Shown one piece after another: positions 6,755 to 14,481 of a stretch of DNA of 49,022 bases (position 1 is its first letter; each line of letters starts with the position of its first letter). Made by a program: the position numbers and the translations under genes. The notes under the pieces are model-generated. The model searched no databases, was not told the DNA's origin, and saw only the letters and a list, made by a program, of their open reading frames with translations. The stretch spans positions 1 to 49,022 of IMG/VR virus record IMGVR_UViG_3300037189_002960; one strand, given 5' to 3'. The stretch is from a virus.

Positions 6755-6919
6755 ATGAACATCCAGCCGGATGACTGGAAACTGCTGTTCGACATACGTG
6801 ACGACCTCGAAGGCGAGGACAAGGTAGTGCTGCGTAACCTGATTAAATACGCAGAGCATATGGAGCGCACCATGAAGGCGATAGGCCGACTGGTGCATGG
6901 CAATAAAGGAGCCGATTGA
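6755..6919 (+). CDS. 54-residue hypothetical protein
   Basis: ATG 6755 follows TAAGGAGTAAGCCA, a close version of the module's standard ribosome site. The product is charged and helical, starting MNIQPDDWKLLFDIRDDL. Its TGA overlaps the next ATG (TGATG), implying coupled translation. No family is recognised. Confidence 0.7.
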   Translation: MNIQPDDWKLLFDIRDDLEGEDKVVLRNLIKYAEHMERTMKAIGRLVHGNKGAD

Positions 6920-7113
6920 TGGAGATCAATAAGAAGGAAGACCTGCGCACGGAGCACCTGCTGCGTAAGGTGGAGAAGATGCGCAAGGAACTGCGCTTGT
7001 TGGAAGCCGAGGTAACCAGAGCGTGTGTCGATTGGGGCAAGCGCAGGGGGATGTCGGCATACCGCGAGTGGTATGTGCGTAACGATTTGAAGAGGATCAA
7101 AGGCGATGTTTGA
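6919..7113 (+). CDS. 64-residue basic coiled-coil protein
   Basis: ATG 6919 overlaps the preceding stop and has AAAGGAG ten bases upstream. The N-terminal half (KVEKMRKELRLLEAEV) has heptad-like hydrophobics and looks like a short coiled coil. The C-terminal half is basic with Trp. It may be an adaptor or nucleic-acid binder; nothing more specific can be said. Confidence 0.65.
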   Translation: MEINKKEDLRTEHLLRKVEKMRKELRLLEAEVTRACVDWGKRRGMSAYREWYVRNDLKRIKGDV

Positions 7114-7177
7114 GATGGGTATCGTTATGCTGCTCGTGGCGTTCGCGCTGCTGTTAGTTATGTTGGAAGGAGAATAA
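7106..7177 (+). CDS. Putative 23-residue membrane peptide
   Basis: ATG 7106 overlaps the end of the preceding gene and opens 23 codons ending in TAA at 7175-7177. After MFEMG the peptide is almost wholly hydrophobic (IVMLLVAFALLLVMLEGE), a plausible single membrane helix. AAGAGG lies upstream. Its 3' end also carries GGAAGGAG, the ribosome site of the next gene, so the frame could be a by-product of that site. Confidence 0.4.
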   Translation: MFEMGIVMLLVAFALLLVMLEGE

Positions 7178-7178
7178 G

Positions 7179-7346
7179 ATGGACAACGAGTATAACCCGC
7201 TGAGAGACCGCACCTACTTCCGTATGTTGGACGACGAGGAACTGCTGGTGCTGGCTAAGTCGGTGAAGACCACGGAACTCGAACTGGTGCTGTCCGAGCG
7301 CCTGAGGAAGTCCAAGGACCGCGAACAATTATGCGACTGTTACTAA
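7179..7346 (+). CDS. 55-residue hypothetical protein
   Basis: ATG 7179 has GGAAGGAG at the right distance. The acidic-to-basic helical product starts MDNEYNPLRDRTYFR, and its second half (LAKSVKTTELELVLSERL) looks amphipathic. It ends with CDCY. No family is recognised. It is the last of the tiny genes before the larger 7370 gene. Confidence 0.65.
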   Translation: MDNEYNPLRDRTYFRMLDDEELLVLAKSVKTTELELVLSERLRKSKDREQLCDCY

Positions 7347-7369
7347 GCTAATCAAGAAGGAGCAAACAC

Positions 7370-8362
7370 ATGGCAATGGCATATAATACGCTGAGCGCGA
7401 TACCTCGTTTACTGTCATACGAGCAAGCCTCACGCTGGGAGCGAGACACCAAGCCGATACGTGGAGACGCGAACGGCACAAAGCCGCTGGGCAGGCGCAC
7501 ACAGAAATACATCCAGATCAAGCGTGAGGAGGACGACAACATTGCGCTCATCTACGGCAACCACGTGTTCGCACGTTACGAGCCTAGTGGGAATGTGATG
7601 CTGTATGACCAAGGTTACTCCGTCAAAGCAGCGGTCAACGAGTTGCTGGAGCGCGTGACTGGGCTACGCACGTGGACGGACAAGAACAAGTGCTGGGTGC
7701 GTGTCGATGGTAAGTCGTCATACCTGCGGTCCAATCCACGAGCGCGCTGGGTGTATGAGCAGAACGCACAAGGTGAGATGCGGCATCGTCGCATTGAGGA
7801 TAGCAATCCGTTACCTCGCAACATCTTCCGGCGCACGAAGGATGCGCGTGGCATGGAGCAGTGGACATACATCAACCCGCCAACTTTGGTTAAGCACGTA
7901 ATCAATCGTGCTGGTAAGAAGCGTGTGATGGAGACCTACGCGCCGTTCATGCGGTATCTGGATGCTATGACCAAGGTTATGGGGGACTCGCCTGCCCCTG
8001 AGCTTGACGAGTATGTGCGCGTGTTCGACGTCAACGTAGCGGAGGGAGATACGCAGTGGGCGGTGCGTAACAAGCTACCGCCATCCCCGTATAATCGCTG
8101 GTTCAACCACGAGCAGGCGGACAAGTTGGCTACGCTCATGGGATCGGACGACATCGCTCATCACTACAAAGCCATGCTGTGGCTGTGGGTGGGCATTGAG
8201 CGTCACCACAACGACCATCGCAAGAAAGTAATCAGCCACGCACATAAGGCTATAATGATGACGCACCACAACGAGGTGCTGACCAAGGTGGAGATCGAAA
8301 CCGAATCATCGACGGGTGACGCATATCTGTGGGCCATCCCCGTTTCCGTCGAGAACGCTTGA
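7370..8362 (+). CDS. Large hypothetical protein upstream of the MoxR cassette
   Basis: This 330-residue soluble, slightly basic protein has the standard AAGGAGCAAACAC ribosome site. Visible blocks are GRRTQKYIQIKREED (42-56), an aromatic beta-rich stretch (LIYGNHVFARYEPSGNVMLY) and a His-rich C-terminal part (ERHHNDHRKK). No known catalytic motif is recognised. Its stop lies within the -35 box of promoter P2, so it closes the P1 unit or reads through into the next. Similar proteins may occur in environmental phages, but no function is known to me. Confidence 0.75.
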   Translation: MAMAYNTLSAIPRLLSYEQASRWERDTKPIRGDANGTKPLGRRTQKYIQIKREEDDNIALIYGNHVFARYEPSGNVMLYDQGYSVKAAVNELLERVTGLRTWTDKNKCWVRVDGKSSYLRSNPRARWVYEQNAQGEMRHRRIEDSNPLPRNIFRRTKDARGMEQWTYINPPTLVKHVINRAGKKRVMETYAPFMRYLDAMTKVMGDSPAPELDEYVRVFDVNVAEGDTQWAVRNKLPPSPYNRWFNHEQADKLATLMGSDDIAHHYKAMLWLWVGIERHHNDHRKKVISHAHKAIMMTHHNEVLTKVEIETESSTGDAYLWAIPVSVENA

Positions 8363-8387
8363 CTAACTTAATATACTGTGCTACATT
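8359..8387 (+). promoter_or_regulatory. Promoter P2, near copy of P1
   Basis: TTGACT (8359-8364), 17 bases, TACATT (8382-8387) with the extended TGC in front. Flanks match P1: TGTGCTACATTAT(A/G)TGAACAAT(G/A)AAGAA. The 5' leader also has a small dyad GACCC/GGGTC around 8418-8437. It would give the MoxR/VWA cassette its own start signal. Confidence 0.75.
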
Positions 8388-8457
8388 ATGTGAACAATAA
8401 AGAACGACATCACCAACCGACCCATAGGATTACGGGTCACCATCAAGGAGCATAACA

Positions 8458-9528
8458 ATGGCTACAATCTCTTTCGGCACGACTGTTTCGCTTACCGAAG
8501 CGGCTACTCTTATCCGCACCTGCCGCACCAACCGCTTCTTCCTGCGCGGTGAGCCGGGCATCGGCAAGTCATCCATCATGGACTCGTTCGAGCAGTTCTT
8601 CGGTGACGCCTACGCCTACGCTTACTTTGACTGTGCGCAGAAGGACCTCGGTGACATCGCCATGCCAACCGTCAATCGTGAGCTGCGCGTAACCGAATAC
8701 TTCCCTAACGCAGTATTGCAGTTGCAGACGGGCAAGCCGGTCGTCATCATGCTTGACGAGTTTACCAAGGCTCCGCAGCCTGTGCAGAATATGCTGCATC
8801 CGTTGCTCGAAGCGCGCAACCCGCGCCTCGGTGACATCCCACTGCCTGAGGGTAGCATCGTGTTCCTGACTGGCAACATGGCTAGCGATGGCGTTGGCGA
8901 TAACATCAAGGCGCACACGCTCAATCGCGTAACCACTGTTACGGTGCGCAAGCCTACCGCAGAGGAGTGGCTGGCATGGGCAGTCAACCATGACGTTGAC
9001 CCTGTTATCATGGCGTGGGTCAATCAGTTCCCACACGCTATGTCATCCTATCTGGAGGGTGAGCAGGACAGCAACCCGTATATCTTCAACCCCAAGAAGA
9101 TGCAGGGATCATTCGTGTCGCCTCGCTCACTCAAGCTGGTTAGTGACGTAGTCAAGGAGCGTGAGCATCTTACCGCCAACGCAGCGCTGGCTGCTATGAT
9201 CGGCACCATCGGTGAGGCTGGCGCACGGGATATGCACGCTTACGTGGACTACCAAGATCAGTTGCCCACGTGGGACGAGATCACCAAGGACCCCAAGAAA
9301 GCCAAGCTTGCTGACTCCGCTGGTGCGTGTGCGGTTATGGTCTTCGGTGCTATCGCTAAGGTTGACCGCGCAACCATCACGCCGTTCATGGAGTATGTGG
9401 AGCGCATGGAGCCAGAGTGGCAGGCTGTGTTCGCCATCAACATCGTCAAGAATCCTGCCAAGGCGCAGATCGCCTTCACGTCCACCAAGTTCCGCGACTG
9501 GGCGCTCAAGAACGAGGACATCCTGTAA
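8458..9528 (+). CDS. MoxR-like AAA+ ATPase
   Basis: This 356-residue AAA+ protein has Walker A GEPGIGKSS (31-39), Walker B VVIMLDEF (95-102), and a sensor 1 Asn in VFLTGNMAS (135-143). The short N-terminus and the 'NMLHPLLEARNPRLGDI' segment after Walker B resemble MoxR/RavA-type ATPases, which remodel or activate partner proteins and usually pair with a VWA-domain protein. Such a partner is encoded two genes downstream. Comparable ATPase/VWA pairs are known in N4-like and other phages, with no settled role. The start is ATG after AAGGAGCATAACA, behind promoter P2. The stop overlaps the next ATG as TAATG. Confidence 0.88.
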   Translation: MATISFGTTVSLTEAATLIRTCRTNRFFLRGEPGIGKSSIMDSFEQFFGDAYAYAYFDCAQKDLGDIAMPTVNRELRVTEYFPNAVLQLQTGKPVVIMLDEFTKAPQPVQNMLHPLLEARNPRLGDIPLPEGSIVFLTGNMASDGVGDNIKAHTLNRVTTVTVRKPTAEEWLAWAVNHDVDPVIMAWVNQFPHAMSSYLEGEQDSNPYIFNPKKMQGSFVSPRSLKLVSDVVKEREHLTANAALAAMIGTIGEAGARDMHAYVDYQDQLPTWDEITKDPKKAKLADSAGACAVMVFGAIAKVDRATITPFMEYVERMEPEWQAVFAINIVKNPAKAQIAFTSTKFRDWALKNEDIL

Positions 9529-9692
9529 TGGATGAGGAGGTCGAGACCATCGAGTCGCTGACCGAAGCAGTATCGGGACTGATAGCCGCAGTTCAGGCTA
9601 ACGGTATCATGCTGCTGCGGGTCATCCGCACACTGGAGAGTTTGGGTATTACAATATCAGACTATGACCCCAAGCTACCCACACAACACTAA
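9528..9692 (+). CDS. 54-residue protein between the ATPase and VWA genes
   Basis: The ATG at 9528 overlaps the ATPase stop (TAATG), so translation is coupled. The product is acidic at the N-terminus with a hydrophobic middle (AVSGLIAAVQANGIMLLRVI) that is probably an amphipathic or buried helix rather than a membrane span. It may be a small subunit of the ATPase/VWA complex, judged only from its place. Confidence 0.65.
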   Translation: MDEEVETIESLTEAVSGLIAAVQANGIMLLRVIRTLESLGITISDYDPKLPTQH

Positions 9693-9703
9693 GGAGCAAA
9701 CCA

Positions 9704-10933
9704 ATGTCACAGACACCAGAGCGCAAGCTTAAGAAGGTCGTCATCGACCTGATGCGTAACCCCATCTTTGCCGATATGTCTGGCATCTTCATGCTGGGTA
9801 AGAAGTCGGTTATCGAAGGCTTCCCAACCGCAGGGACTAACGGACGTGACGAGATTTACGGCACGGAGTTCGTCAACACCCTGAGCGACAAGGAGTTGGC
9901 GTTTGTCGTGGTGCACGAGGCGTATCACAAGATGCTTCGTCACCTCACTACGTGGCGCAAGCTGCATGACGAGGACGCCAAGCTGGCTAACATGGCGTGT
10001 GACTACGTCATTAACCTAGCTATCGTAGACCGCGACCCTAGCGAGACCATCATTGCCATGCCCAAGCGTGAGGGCAAGATCATCGGTCTTATTGATCGTC
10101 GCTTCGCTAACATGAACGCCAAACAGGTGTTCGACATCCTTAAGAAGGAGAAAGAAGAAGGCGGCAACGGTCCGGACGGTAGCGGCAAGAAGCCCGCTGA
10201 TGGCGAGGGTAACGGTGGTGACGGCGCTGGGTTCGACGAGCATGACTGGGACGGTGCCAAGGCGCTGACCGAGGAGGAGAAGGAGACGCTGGCTAAGGAG
10301 GTAGACCAAGCTATCCGCCAAGGTCAGATCACCGCGCAGAAGATGCACGGCAAGGGTGGTGGCAACATGACCCGCGAGTTGCTTGACCTGCTCAACCCCA
10401 AGATCGACTGGCGTGAGGTGCTGCGCGAGTTCGTCACCGCTGTGTGTAATGGTCGTGACTATTCGTCGTGGCGCAAGCCCAACCGTCGCTTCCTGTCCGA
10501 GGATATCGTCATGCCTAGCCTCGTAGGTGAGCGTGTCGGTCACATGGTCGTCGGCATCGATACGTCTGGCTCTATCGCTGGGCCGGAGTTGGCGCGGTTC
10601 CTTACCGAGGTCGTGGCTGTTGCCGAGCAGGTCAATCCTGACAAGGTGGACTTGATCTACTGGGACGCTGCTGTCGCTGGGCATGAGGTCTACAATGACG
10701 CAACACTGGCTACGCTAGTAGACAGCACCAAGCCCAAGGGTGGTGGCGGCACTGACCCGCGCTGTGTCCCTGAGTATCTCGCCAAGCACGGCATCAAGCC
10801 TGAGTGCGTCCTCATGCTAACCGATGGTTACGTCTATAGCTGGGGTGACTGGGACGTGCCTGTGCTGTGGTGCGTGTGCGGTGGCAACAAGGTCGTCGCG
10901 CCTGTCGGCAAGACCGTTCACATCGAAGACTAA
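9704..10933 (+). CDS. Metallopeptidase-like domain plus VWA domain protein
   Basis: This 409-residue protein has two parts. Residues about 60-110 carry VVVHEAYHKMLRHL, with HExxH at 71-75, a zinc-peptidase signature. Residues 150-185 form a Gly/Asp/Lys-rich linker. Residues 280-405 form a von Willebrand A-like domain whose MIDAS motif DTSGS is at 286-290, with LTDG further on. This is the layout of the DUF2201 family (metallopeptidase-like N-terminus, VWA-like C-terminus). With the MoxR ATPase it should form a chaperone- or protease-like system, with the VWA domain as the metal-dependent adaptor. Substrate and effect on infection are unknown. The ribosome site is AAGGAGCAAACCA. Confidence 0.85.
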   Translation: MSQTPERKLKKVVIDLMRNPIFADMSGIFMLGKKSVIEGFPTAGTNGRDEIYGTEFVNTLSDKELAFVVVHEAYHKMLRHLTTWRKLHDEDAKLANMACDYVINLAIVDRDPSETIIAMPKREGKIIGLIDRRFANMNAKQVFDILKKEKEEGGNGPDGSGKKPADGEGNGGDGAGFDEHDWDGAKALTEEEKETLAKEVDQAIRQGQITAQKMHGKGGGNMTRELLDLLNPKIDWREVLREFVTAVCNGRDYSSWRKPNRRFLSEDIVMPSLVGERVGHMVVGIDTSGSIAGPELARFLTEVVAVAEQVNPDKVDLIYWDAAVAGHEVYNDATLATLVDSTKPKGGGGTDPRCVPEYLAKHGIKPECVLMLTDGYVYSWGDWDVPVLWCVCGGNKVVAPVGKTVHIED

Positions 10934-10957
10934 ACCAAACCAAGAAGGAGCAAACAA

Positions 10958-11809
10958 ATGTCTATCTCATCATCTGCAATGCTGGTCGAAATGAATATCT
11001 CTGTGTGGACCGCAGCAATCACTGACCGTAACGCAACCGCCAAGGTTACTGACGAAGCCAAGGCAACCGCTGACGCTGGGCAGTTCAAGAAGAACCTGAT
11101 GGCTGGCACGACCCTGCGTAAGGACATCGCTGACTATGCCGCACTGTGTCGCACGTGGCACAACGGACGCACGTTGCCGTGGTCTGACAAGGGTGTGCGC
11201 TTGCTGCCTACGTCTATGTTCCTCGACTACAAGCAAGAGGTCAACTCGCGTAGGAACTACTTTGACTCGAAGGTAGCTAAGTTCGTAGCTGAGTATCCGC
11301 AGTTAGTTAACGCTGCGGAGCAGAACCTTGGCGACCTGTTCAATGCAGCCGACTATCCAAGTGTCGATGAGGTTGCGTCCAAGTTCGCGTTCCGCCTTGT
11401 CTTCTCTCCGGTGCCTGAGGCTGGCGATTTCCGCCTGACCGCTAGCGATGCAGACATGGCTGAACTTAAGGCGCAGTATGAGTCGGCATATACTGACCGT
11501 GTGGGTGACGCCATGAAGACCACGTGGGACAAGCTGCACTCCACACTGCTGACCATGAGCGAGAAGCTGACTGTGCCTGAGGGTGAGAGCACCAAGCAGT
11601 TCCGGTCTACGTTCATAACCAACGTCAAGGATATGTGCTCGCTACTTACGCACCTTAATATCACCAAGGACCCGCAGCTTGAGATGGCGCGTCTTGATCT
11701 GGAGCGCGCTGTTAGCAGCGTAGACGTTGACGACATTCGTTCAGACATTGGCGCACGTAACGATCTTAAGGCGCAGGTCGATGCGGTGCTAGGCAAGTTC
11801 GACTGGTGA
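10958..11809 (+). CDS. Cassette partner protein, possibly DUF3150-like
   Basis: This 283-residue mostly helical protein follows the VWA gene behind AAGAAGGAGCAAACAA. Near the N-terminus it has ISVWTA, then LPWSDKGVRLLP, a long helical part, LGDLFNAADYPS and a Pro-Glu-rich PVPEAGDFRLT. This order recalls DUF3150-type proteins that sit beside phage AAA ATPases, but I cannot verify the match without a profile search. No catalytic residues are evident. Position makes it a likely third component of the MoxR/VWA system. Confidence 0.6.
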   Translation: MSISSSAMLVEMNISVWTAAITDRNATAKVTDEAKATADAGQFKKNLMAGTTLRKDIADYAALCRTWHNGRTLPWSDKGVRLLPTSMFLDYKQEVNSRRNYFDSKVAKFVAEYPQLVNAAEQNLGDLFNAADYPSVDEVASKFAFRLVFSPVPEAGDFRLTASDADMAELKAQYESAYTDRVGDAMKTTWDKLHSTLLTMSEKLTVPEGESTKQFRSTFITNVKDMCSLLTHLNITKDPQLEMARLDLERAVSSVDVDDIRSDIGARNDLKAQVDAVLGKFDW

Positions 11810-11982
11810 CGGACAAGCCCGTTATCACTTCGGTGGAATACGCATGGACGGACATGGGTAAGAAGATGTTCAACGTCTATTTCACCCGTGCGGATGGCTC
11901 AAAGTGGACGCTGCGCGACTGGGCGCGGGATGAGTTGGACGCCTACACTAAGGCAATGAAGAAACTAGAAGGAGCAGACTAA
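11806..11982 (+). CDS. 58-residue hypothetical protein (GTG start)
   Basis: GTG at 11806 overlaps the preceding TGA (GTGA), and the TAA overlaps the next ATG (TAATG). Both junctions imply translational coupling within the cassette. The product holds a beta-hairpin-like stretch (MFNVYFTRADGSKWTLRDW) and a helical C-terminus. No family is recognised. Confidence 0.65.
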   Translation: MTDKPVITSVEYAWTDMGKKMFNVYFTRADGSKWTLRDWARDELDAYTKAMKKLEGAD

Positions 11983-12851
11983 TGGCTAATACAGTGGTTA
12001 AGCTTAACGTGCACAACACGTTCAAGGAATGCACCGAGATGGATGCTGATCGTTTCCAGAAGGCTATCGTGCAGCCTGTGGTGGAGACGCTTATCGACAA
12101 GCTATCCCGCAAGAACCCTAGCTGGGAGTTCTATGCTGTTGGTTACGGCAGCACCACCTCTGCTGGCGTTCATTATTTCTCGCGGTTCAAGATCAAGGAC
12201 TTCGGGGAAGAGTTGGGGTGGATTGACTACGAAACCCACTGGCGTGACGCTGATAAGAACACTTACACGTTCGATGGTCCGCGCCTTGAGGCCAAGCGCT
12301 CACGTGGTTCTGCGTCGAAGGCTCGTAACGTGGACAAGGCGGCTAAGCTAATCTGCGCTAACATCTCCAGTATGACGCTAGCTGAGCGTATGCTTAAAGC
12401 CCGGCACCGCGCACATGAAGCTATCGGCACTCTCAGTAGCAGGGCTTCCTACCGGTATCGTCAGACCCGTGAGACGCTTAGCGACACGTTTGCTACGTTC
12501 GCCCTAGCCCGCTGGGAAGAGTTCGAGGCGCACATCGTGGGCACTATGCCTACCGTCCAGTCTGCCGCTAGCATTTTGCTGGATGACTATACTAATATGC
12601 AGGTAGCAATTCGCATCTCCGCTATGCGCATCAGCGACAAGGGGGCGACTGTCCACATCAACAAGGACGATTACCACGTTACCTATGATGACGCTCCAGA
12701 CGTTATCCACACGTTCAAACCGGACACTGTGCCGACAGGCATCAAGACGAGTATCGCTCTGCTCAAGCTGGTAGAGACTGGTAAGCACATCGACAACGTA
12801 GGTATCCGCGTCGATGACGGGTTGTTCTACGCTATTAAAGGAGACGCATAA
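11982..12851 (+). CDS. Hypothetical protein closing the MoxR/VWA cassette
   Basis: This 289-residue protein is not recognised. It begins MANTVVKLNVHNTF; a middle segment (110-180) is rich in Arg, Ala and Ser and helical, and the C-terminal 80 residues look beta-rich (GATVHINKDDYHVTYDD). GGAGCAGACTA lies before the ATG. Overlap with the gene before and tight spacing to the gene after place it in the same transcript. It may be a virion-independent effector, but there is no direct evidence. Confidence 0.7.
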   Translation: MANTVVKLNVHNTFKECTEMDADRFQKAIVQPVVETLIDKLSRKNPSWEFYAVGYGSTTSAGVHYFSRFKIKDFGEELGWIDYETHWRDADKNTYTFDGPRLEAKRSRGSASKARNVDKAAKLICANISSMTLAERMLKARHRAHEAIGTLSSRASYRYRQTRETLSDTFATFALARWEEFEAHIVGTMPTVQSAASILLDDYTNMQVAIRISAMRISDKGATVHINKDDYHVTYDDAPDVIHTFKPDTVPTGIKTSIALLKLVETGKHIDNVGIRVDDGLFYAIKGDA

Positions 12852-12852
12852 C

Positions 12853-13032
12853 ATGGCACGAGGTCGTCCGTTCCTGCCAGAAGGAACACAGATGGTTAGC
12901 ATCAGCATCCGCATCCCTGCGGAGATGCGAGACTTTTATAAATCTAAGGGGGATATGTCCTACCGGATGCGCATTGCGCTGGAGGAATATCAGAAAAAAG
13001 ATATGTCTACGGTTGACACTGTTAAAGGTTAG
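12853..13032 (+). CDS. Small probable ribbon-helix-helix DNA-binding protein
   Basis: ATG 12853 follows TTAAAGGAGACGCATAAC. The 59-residue product has a beta-strand-like MVSISIRIPAEM followed by two predicted helices (RDFYKSKG, SYRMRIALEEYQK), the layout of Arc/CopG-type dimeric repressors. It could be an autoregulator or bind the dyads of the control region, but that pairing is a guess. Its 3' end overlaps the promoter-like motif P3. Confidence 0.5.
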   Translation: MARGRPFLPEGTQMVSISIRIPAEMRDFYKSKGDMSYRMRIALEEYQKKDMSTVDTVKG

Positions 13033-13041
13033 TCGTTACAC
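13013..13041 (+). promoter_or_regulatory. Promoter-like motif P3
   Basis: TTGACA (13013-13018), 17 bases, TTACAC (13036-13041). The -35 box and spacer start, TTGACACTGTTAAAGGTTAG, recur almost exactly at 22589. The -10 is poor, so the repeat is the stronger evidence. It would serve the VRR-NUC and polymerase genes. Confidence 0.45.
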
Positions 13042-13064
13042 AAGAGCAAAAGAGGAGCAAATCA

Positions 13065-13385
13065 ATGGCAAAGACACCTGAGAAGGTTGTCAAGGATAAG
13101 GTCGTGTCTGTCCTCAAGAGTGAGGTCGTCTACTACTTCTTTCCTGCAACCCACGGTTATGGGCGCAGTGGCGTCCCCGACATCATCGCCTGTGTGAATG
13201 GTCACTTCCTCGCCATTGAGTGCAAGGCTGGGGGTAACAAGCCGACCGCCCTACAACTACGTGAGATTGAGCATATCCATAGCTGTGGCGGCGTAGCCGT
13301 AGTGGTCGATGAGAATAACTGGGACACGGTGCGCGACCTAGTGCGTAAGCTCAAGGCGGTTACTGTCATAGGAGAAATAATATGA
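13065..13385 (+). CDS. VRR-NUC domain nuclease
   Basis: This 106-residue single-domain protein shows GRSGVPDIIACVNGHFLAIE followed by CKAG. The Asp39 in PD and the ExK pair (Glu52, Lys54), with Gln64 downstream, make the PD-(D/E)XK core of VRR-NUC nucleases. In phages these small enzymes cut branched DNA such as flaps or Holliday junctions during replication and packaging. Length is typical. The ribosome site is GAGGAGCAAATCA. The stop overlaps the next ATG (ATGA). Confidence 0.88.
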   Translation: MAKTPEKVVKDKVVSVLKSEVVYYFFPATHGYGRSGVPDIIACVNGHFLAIECKAGGNKPTALQLREIEHIHSCGGVAVVVDENNWDTVRDLVRKLKAVTVIGEII

Positions 13386-13513
13386 AGAAATGGATTGCAG
13401 AACGCCTGATCATGCTGGCGCTTTGGTTTGACGCTATTACGGTTGCCAATGCATCAATCGACATGGTCAAGGCGTTGCTGGACGCAGTTAAAAAGGGGGA
13501 AGATGATGCCTGA
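13382..13513 (+). CDS. 43-residue hydrophobic small protein
   Basis: ATG 13382 overlaps the VRR-NUC stop. The peptide MKKWIAERLIMLALWFDAIT, then a second mostly nonpolar part and a Lys/Glu tail, suggests one or two membrane-associated helices with a positive N-terminus. No family is recognised. It overlaps the next small membrane frame by 11 bases. Confidence 0.55.
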   Translation: MKKWIAERLIMLALWFDAITVANASIDMVKALLDAVKKGEDDA

Positions 13514-13601
13514 CCTACCACTGTTCTTCGTAATCATCGCGCTGCTGGTTACGACCGTATACCTGATCATCACGAATGGAGATGCAAATGACCGACATTG
13601 A
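13503..13601 (+). CDS. Putative 32-residue single-span membrane peptide
   Basis: Two adjacent ATG codons (13503, 13506) follow AAAGGGGGAAG. The peptide has one hydrophobic helix (LPLFFVIIALLVTTVYLII) and a short polar tail. It ends inside the next gene. Size and overlap make it a weak gene call, but the ribosome site is good. Confidence 0.45.
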   Translation: MMPDLPLFFVIIALLVTTVYLIITNGDANDRH

Positions 13602-13797
13602 GAACAAACTACGGAACGTGGAGTATTGCTTGATGAAGCCCGATTATGAAGGGGATTCCTTACGATCAAACTGGAGCCTTGCACTTAAAGCTGCACGGCT
13701 AATCAAACGGCAGCGCAAAGAGATACAAGAACTGCTGGGTGAACTGGCTTATCACGGGGTTTACCCGCGCCCCTTAGCAGGAAAGGCAGAGCAATGA
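13588..13797 (+). CDS. 69-residue hypothetical protein
   Basis: I choose ATG 13588, with GGAG six bases upstream, over the in-frame ATG at 13576, which has no ribosome site. The product is charged and helical with a RLIKRQRKEIQELLGEL segment that may coil. Its last codons give the LAGKA ending seen also in the next gene (PRPLAGKAEQ, then AALAGKAPK), an odd local similarity. No family is recognised. Confidence 0.6.
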   Translation: MTDIENKLRNVEYCLMKPDYEGDSLRSNWSLALKAARLIKRQRKEIQELLGELAYHGVYPRPLAGKAEQ

Positions 13798-14132
13798 GCG
13801 ACGATCTGGTGTCAGTTGAAGAACTGCGCAAGCTGCAAAAGAACTGCGGCACACCTAAGTTGCCTACGCAACTAACCTACCAACTGCGGATGGCTGTCAG
13901 CGGCCACAAGGCCGACGAGATGTTTTCGCATGGCTACCAGTGGGCGGACAAGCCTCATCGCCTTGTCTACACGGCTTGCGCCGAAATCGAAGAGCAAGCC
14001 GACCGCATCGAAGCCCAAGCGGCAGAGATTGAGCGGCTGCGTGAGGCGCTTACAAATATTTGCTGGACGACAATAGCTCCGAAAGCACACAAAATTGCTC
14101 AAGCAGCCCTAGCAGGAAAGGCACCGAAATGA
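13794..14132 (+). CDS. Hypothetical protein with a coiled-coil segment
   Basis: The 112-residue product overlaps its neighbours by four bases on both sides (ATGA). Residues about 64-84 (EEQADRIEAQAAEIERLREA) form a clear short coiled coil of a type common in accessory phage proteins. The N-terminal part has GHKADEMFSHGYQWADK. No catalytic motif is visible. Confidence 0.65.
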   Translation: MSDDLVSVEELRKLQKNCGTPKLPTQLTYQLRMAVSGHKADEMFSHGYQWADKPHRLVYTACAEIEEQADRIEAQAAEIERLREALTNICWTTIAPKAHKIAQAALAGKAPK

Positions 14133-14302
14133 GCATCTACTCAGAATGCGGCCATGAATACCACGGAAACCACTGCGCCAAGTGTGCGAGGGAAGCGGGT
14201 GCCATAGAAGAGCGCGCCAAGATCGTGGCGTGGCTGCGGGCTGATCTTAGGGACACCTTTACCGCCGCTGATCTAGTCGAAGCAAAGGAGCATTTGAAAT
14301 GA
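14129..14302 (+). CDS. 57-residue probable zinc-binding protein
   Basis: ATG 14129 overlaps the preceding TGA. The N-terminus MSIYSECGHEYHGNHCAKCA has three Cys and two His in a compact knuckle suited to one zinc ion, followed by a helical AREAGAIEERAKIVAWLR. Proteins of this sort occur as host- or nucleic-acid-binding adaptors. No family is recognised. Confidence 0.6.
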   Translation: MSIYSECGHEYHGNHCAKCAREAGAIEERAKIVAWLRADLRDTFTAADLVEAKEHLK

Positions 14303-14481
14303 TGATCGACATCGACCCAGCAGGTCTGGACGCGCTTGTCCGCGCATGGTTGAAGGACTCACTTAAGCTATTAGAGGCGAACCTTGCCCGCGAGTACGTC
14401 CACCCAGAGGACAAAGAGACATGCGAAAAGGACATCGAGGCCATTAAGCGGGTGTTGGATTATGTAGGTGAAGCGATATGA
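14299..14481 (+). CDS. 60-residue acidic helical protein
   Basis: ATG 14299 overlaps the previous stop, and the TGA overlaps the polymerase ATG, so it is coupled to DNA polymerase translation. The product is acidic and helical (LVRAWLKDSLKLLEANLARE). It could be a polymerase accessory factor, judged only by coupling. Confidence 0.6.
   Translation: MMIDIDPAGLDALVRAWLKDSLKLLEANLAREYVHPEDKETCEKDIEAIKRVLDYVGEAI

Noticed and set aside
8929-8942. GTAACCACTGTTAC as an operator
   Set aside because: It lies in the middle of the ATPase gene, where GGTTAC/GTAACC arise easily from common codons. The copy at 19842 was set aside for the same reason.
13036-13041. TTACAC as a secure -10 box
   Set aside because: It matches the consensus poorly. 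P3 is kept only because its -35 and spacer recur at P4.
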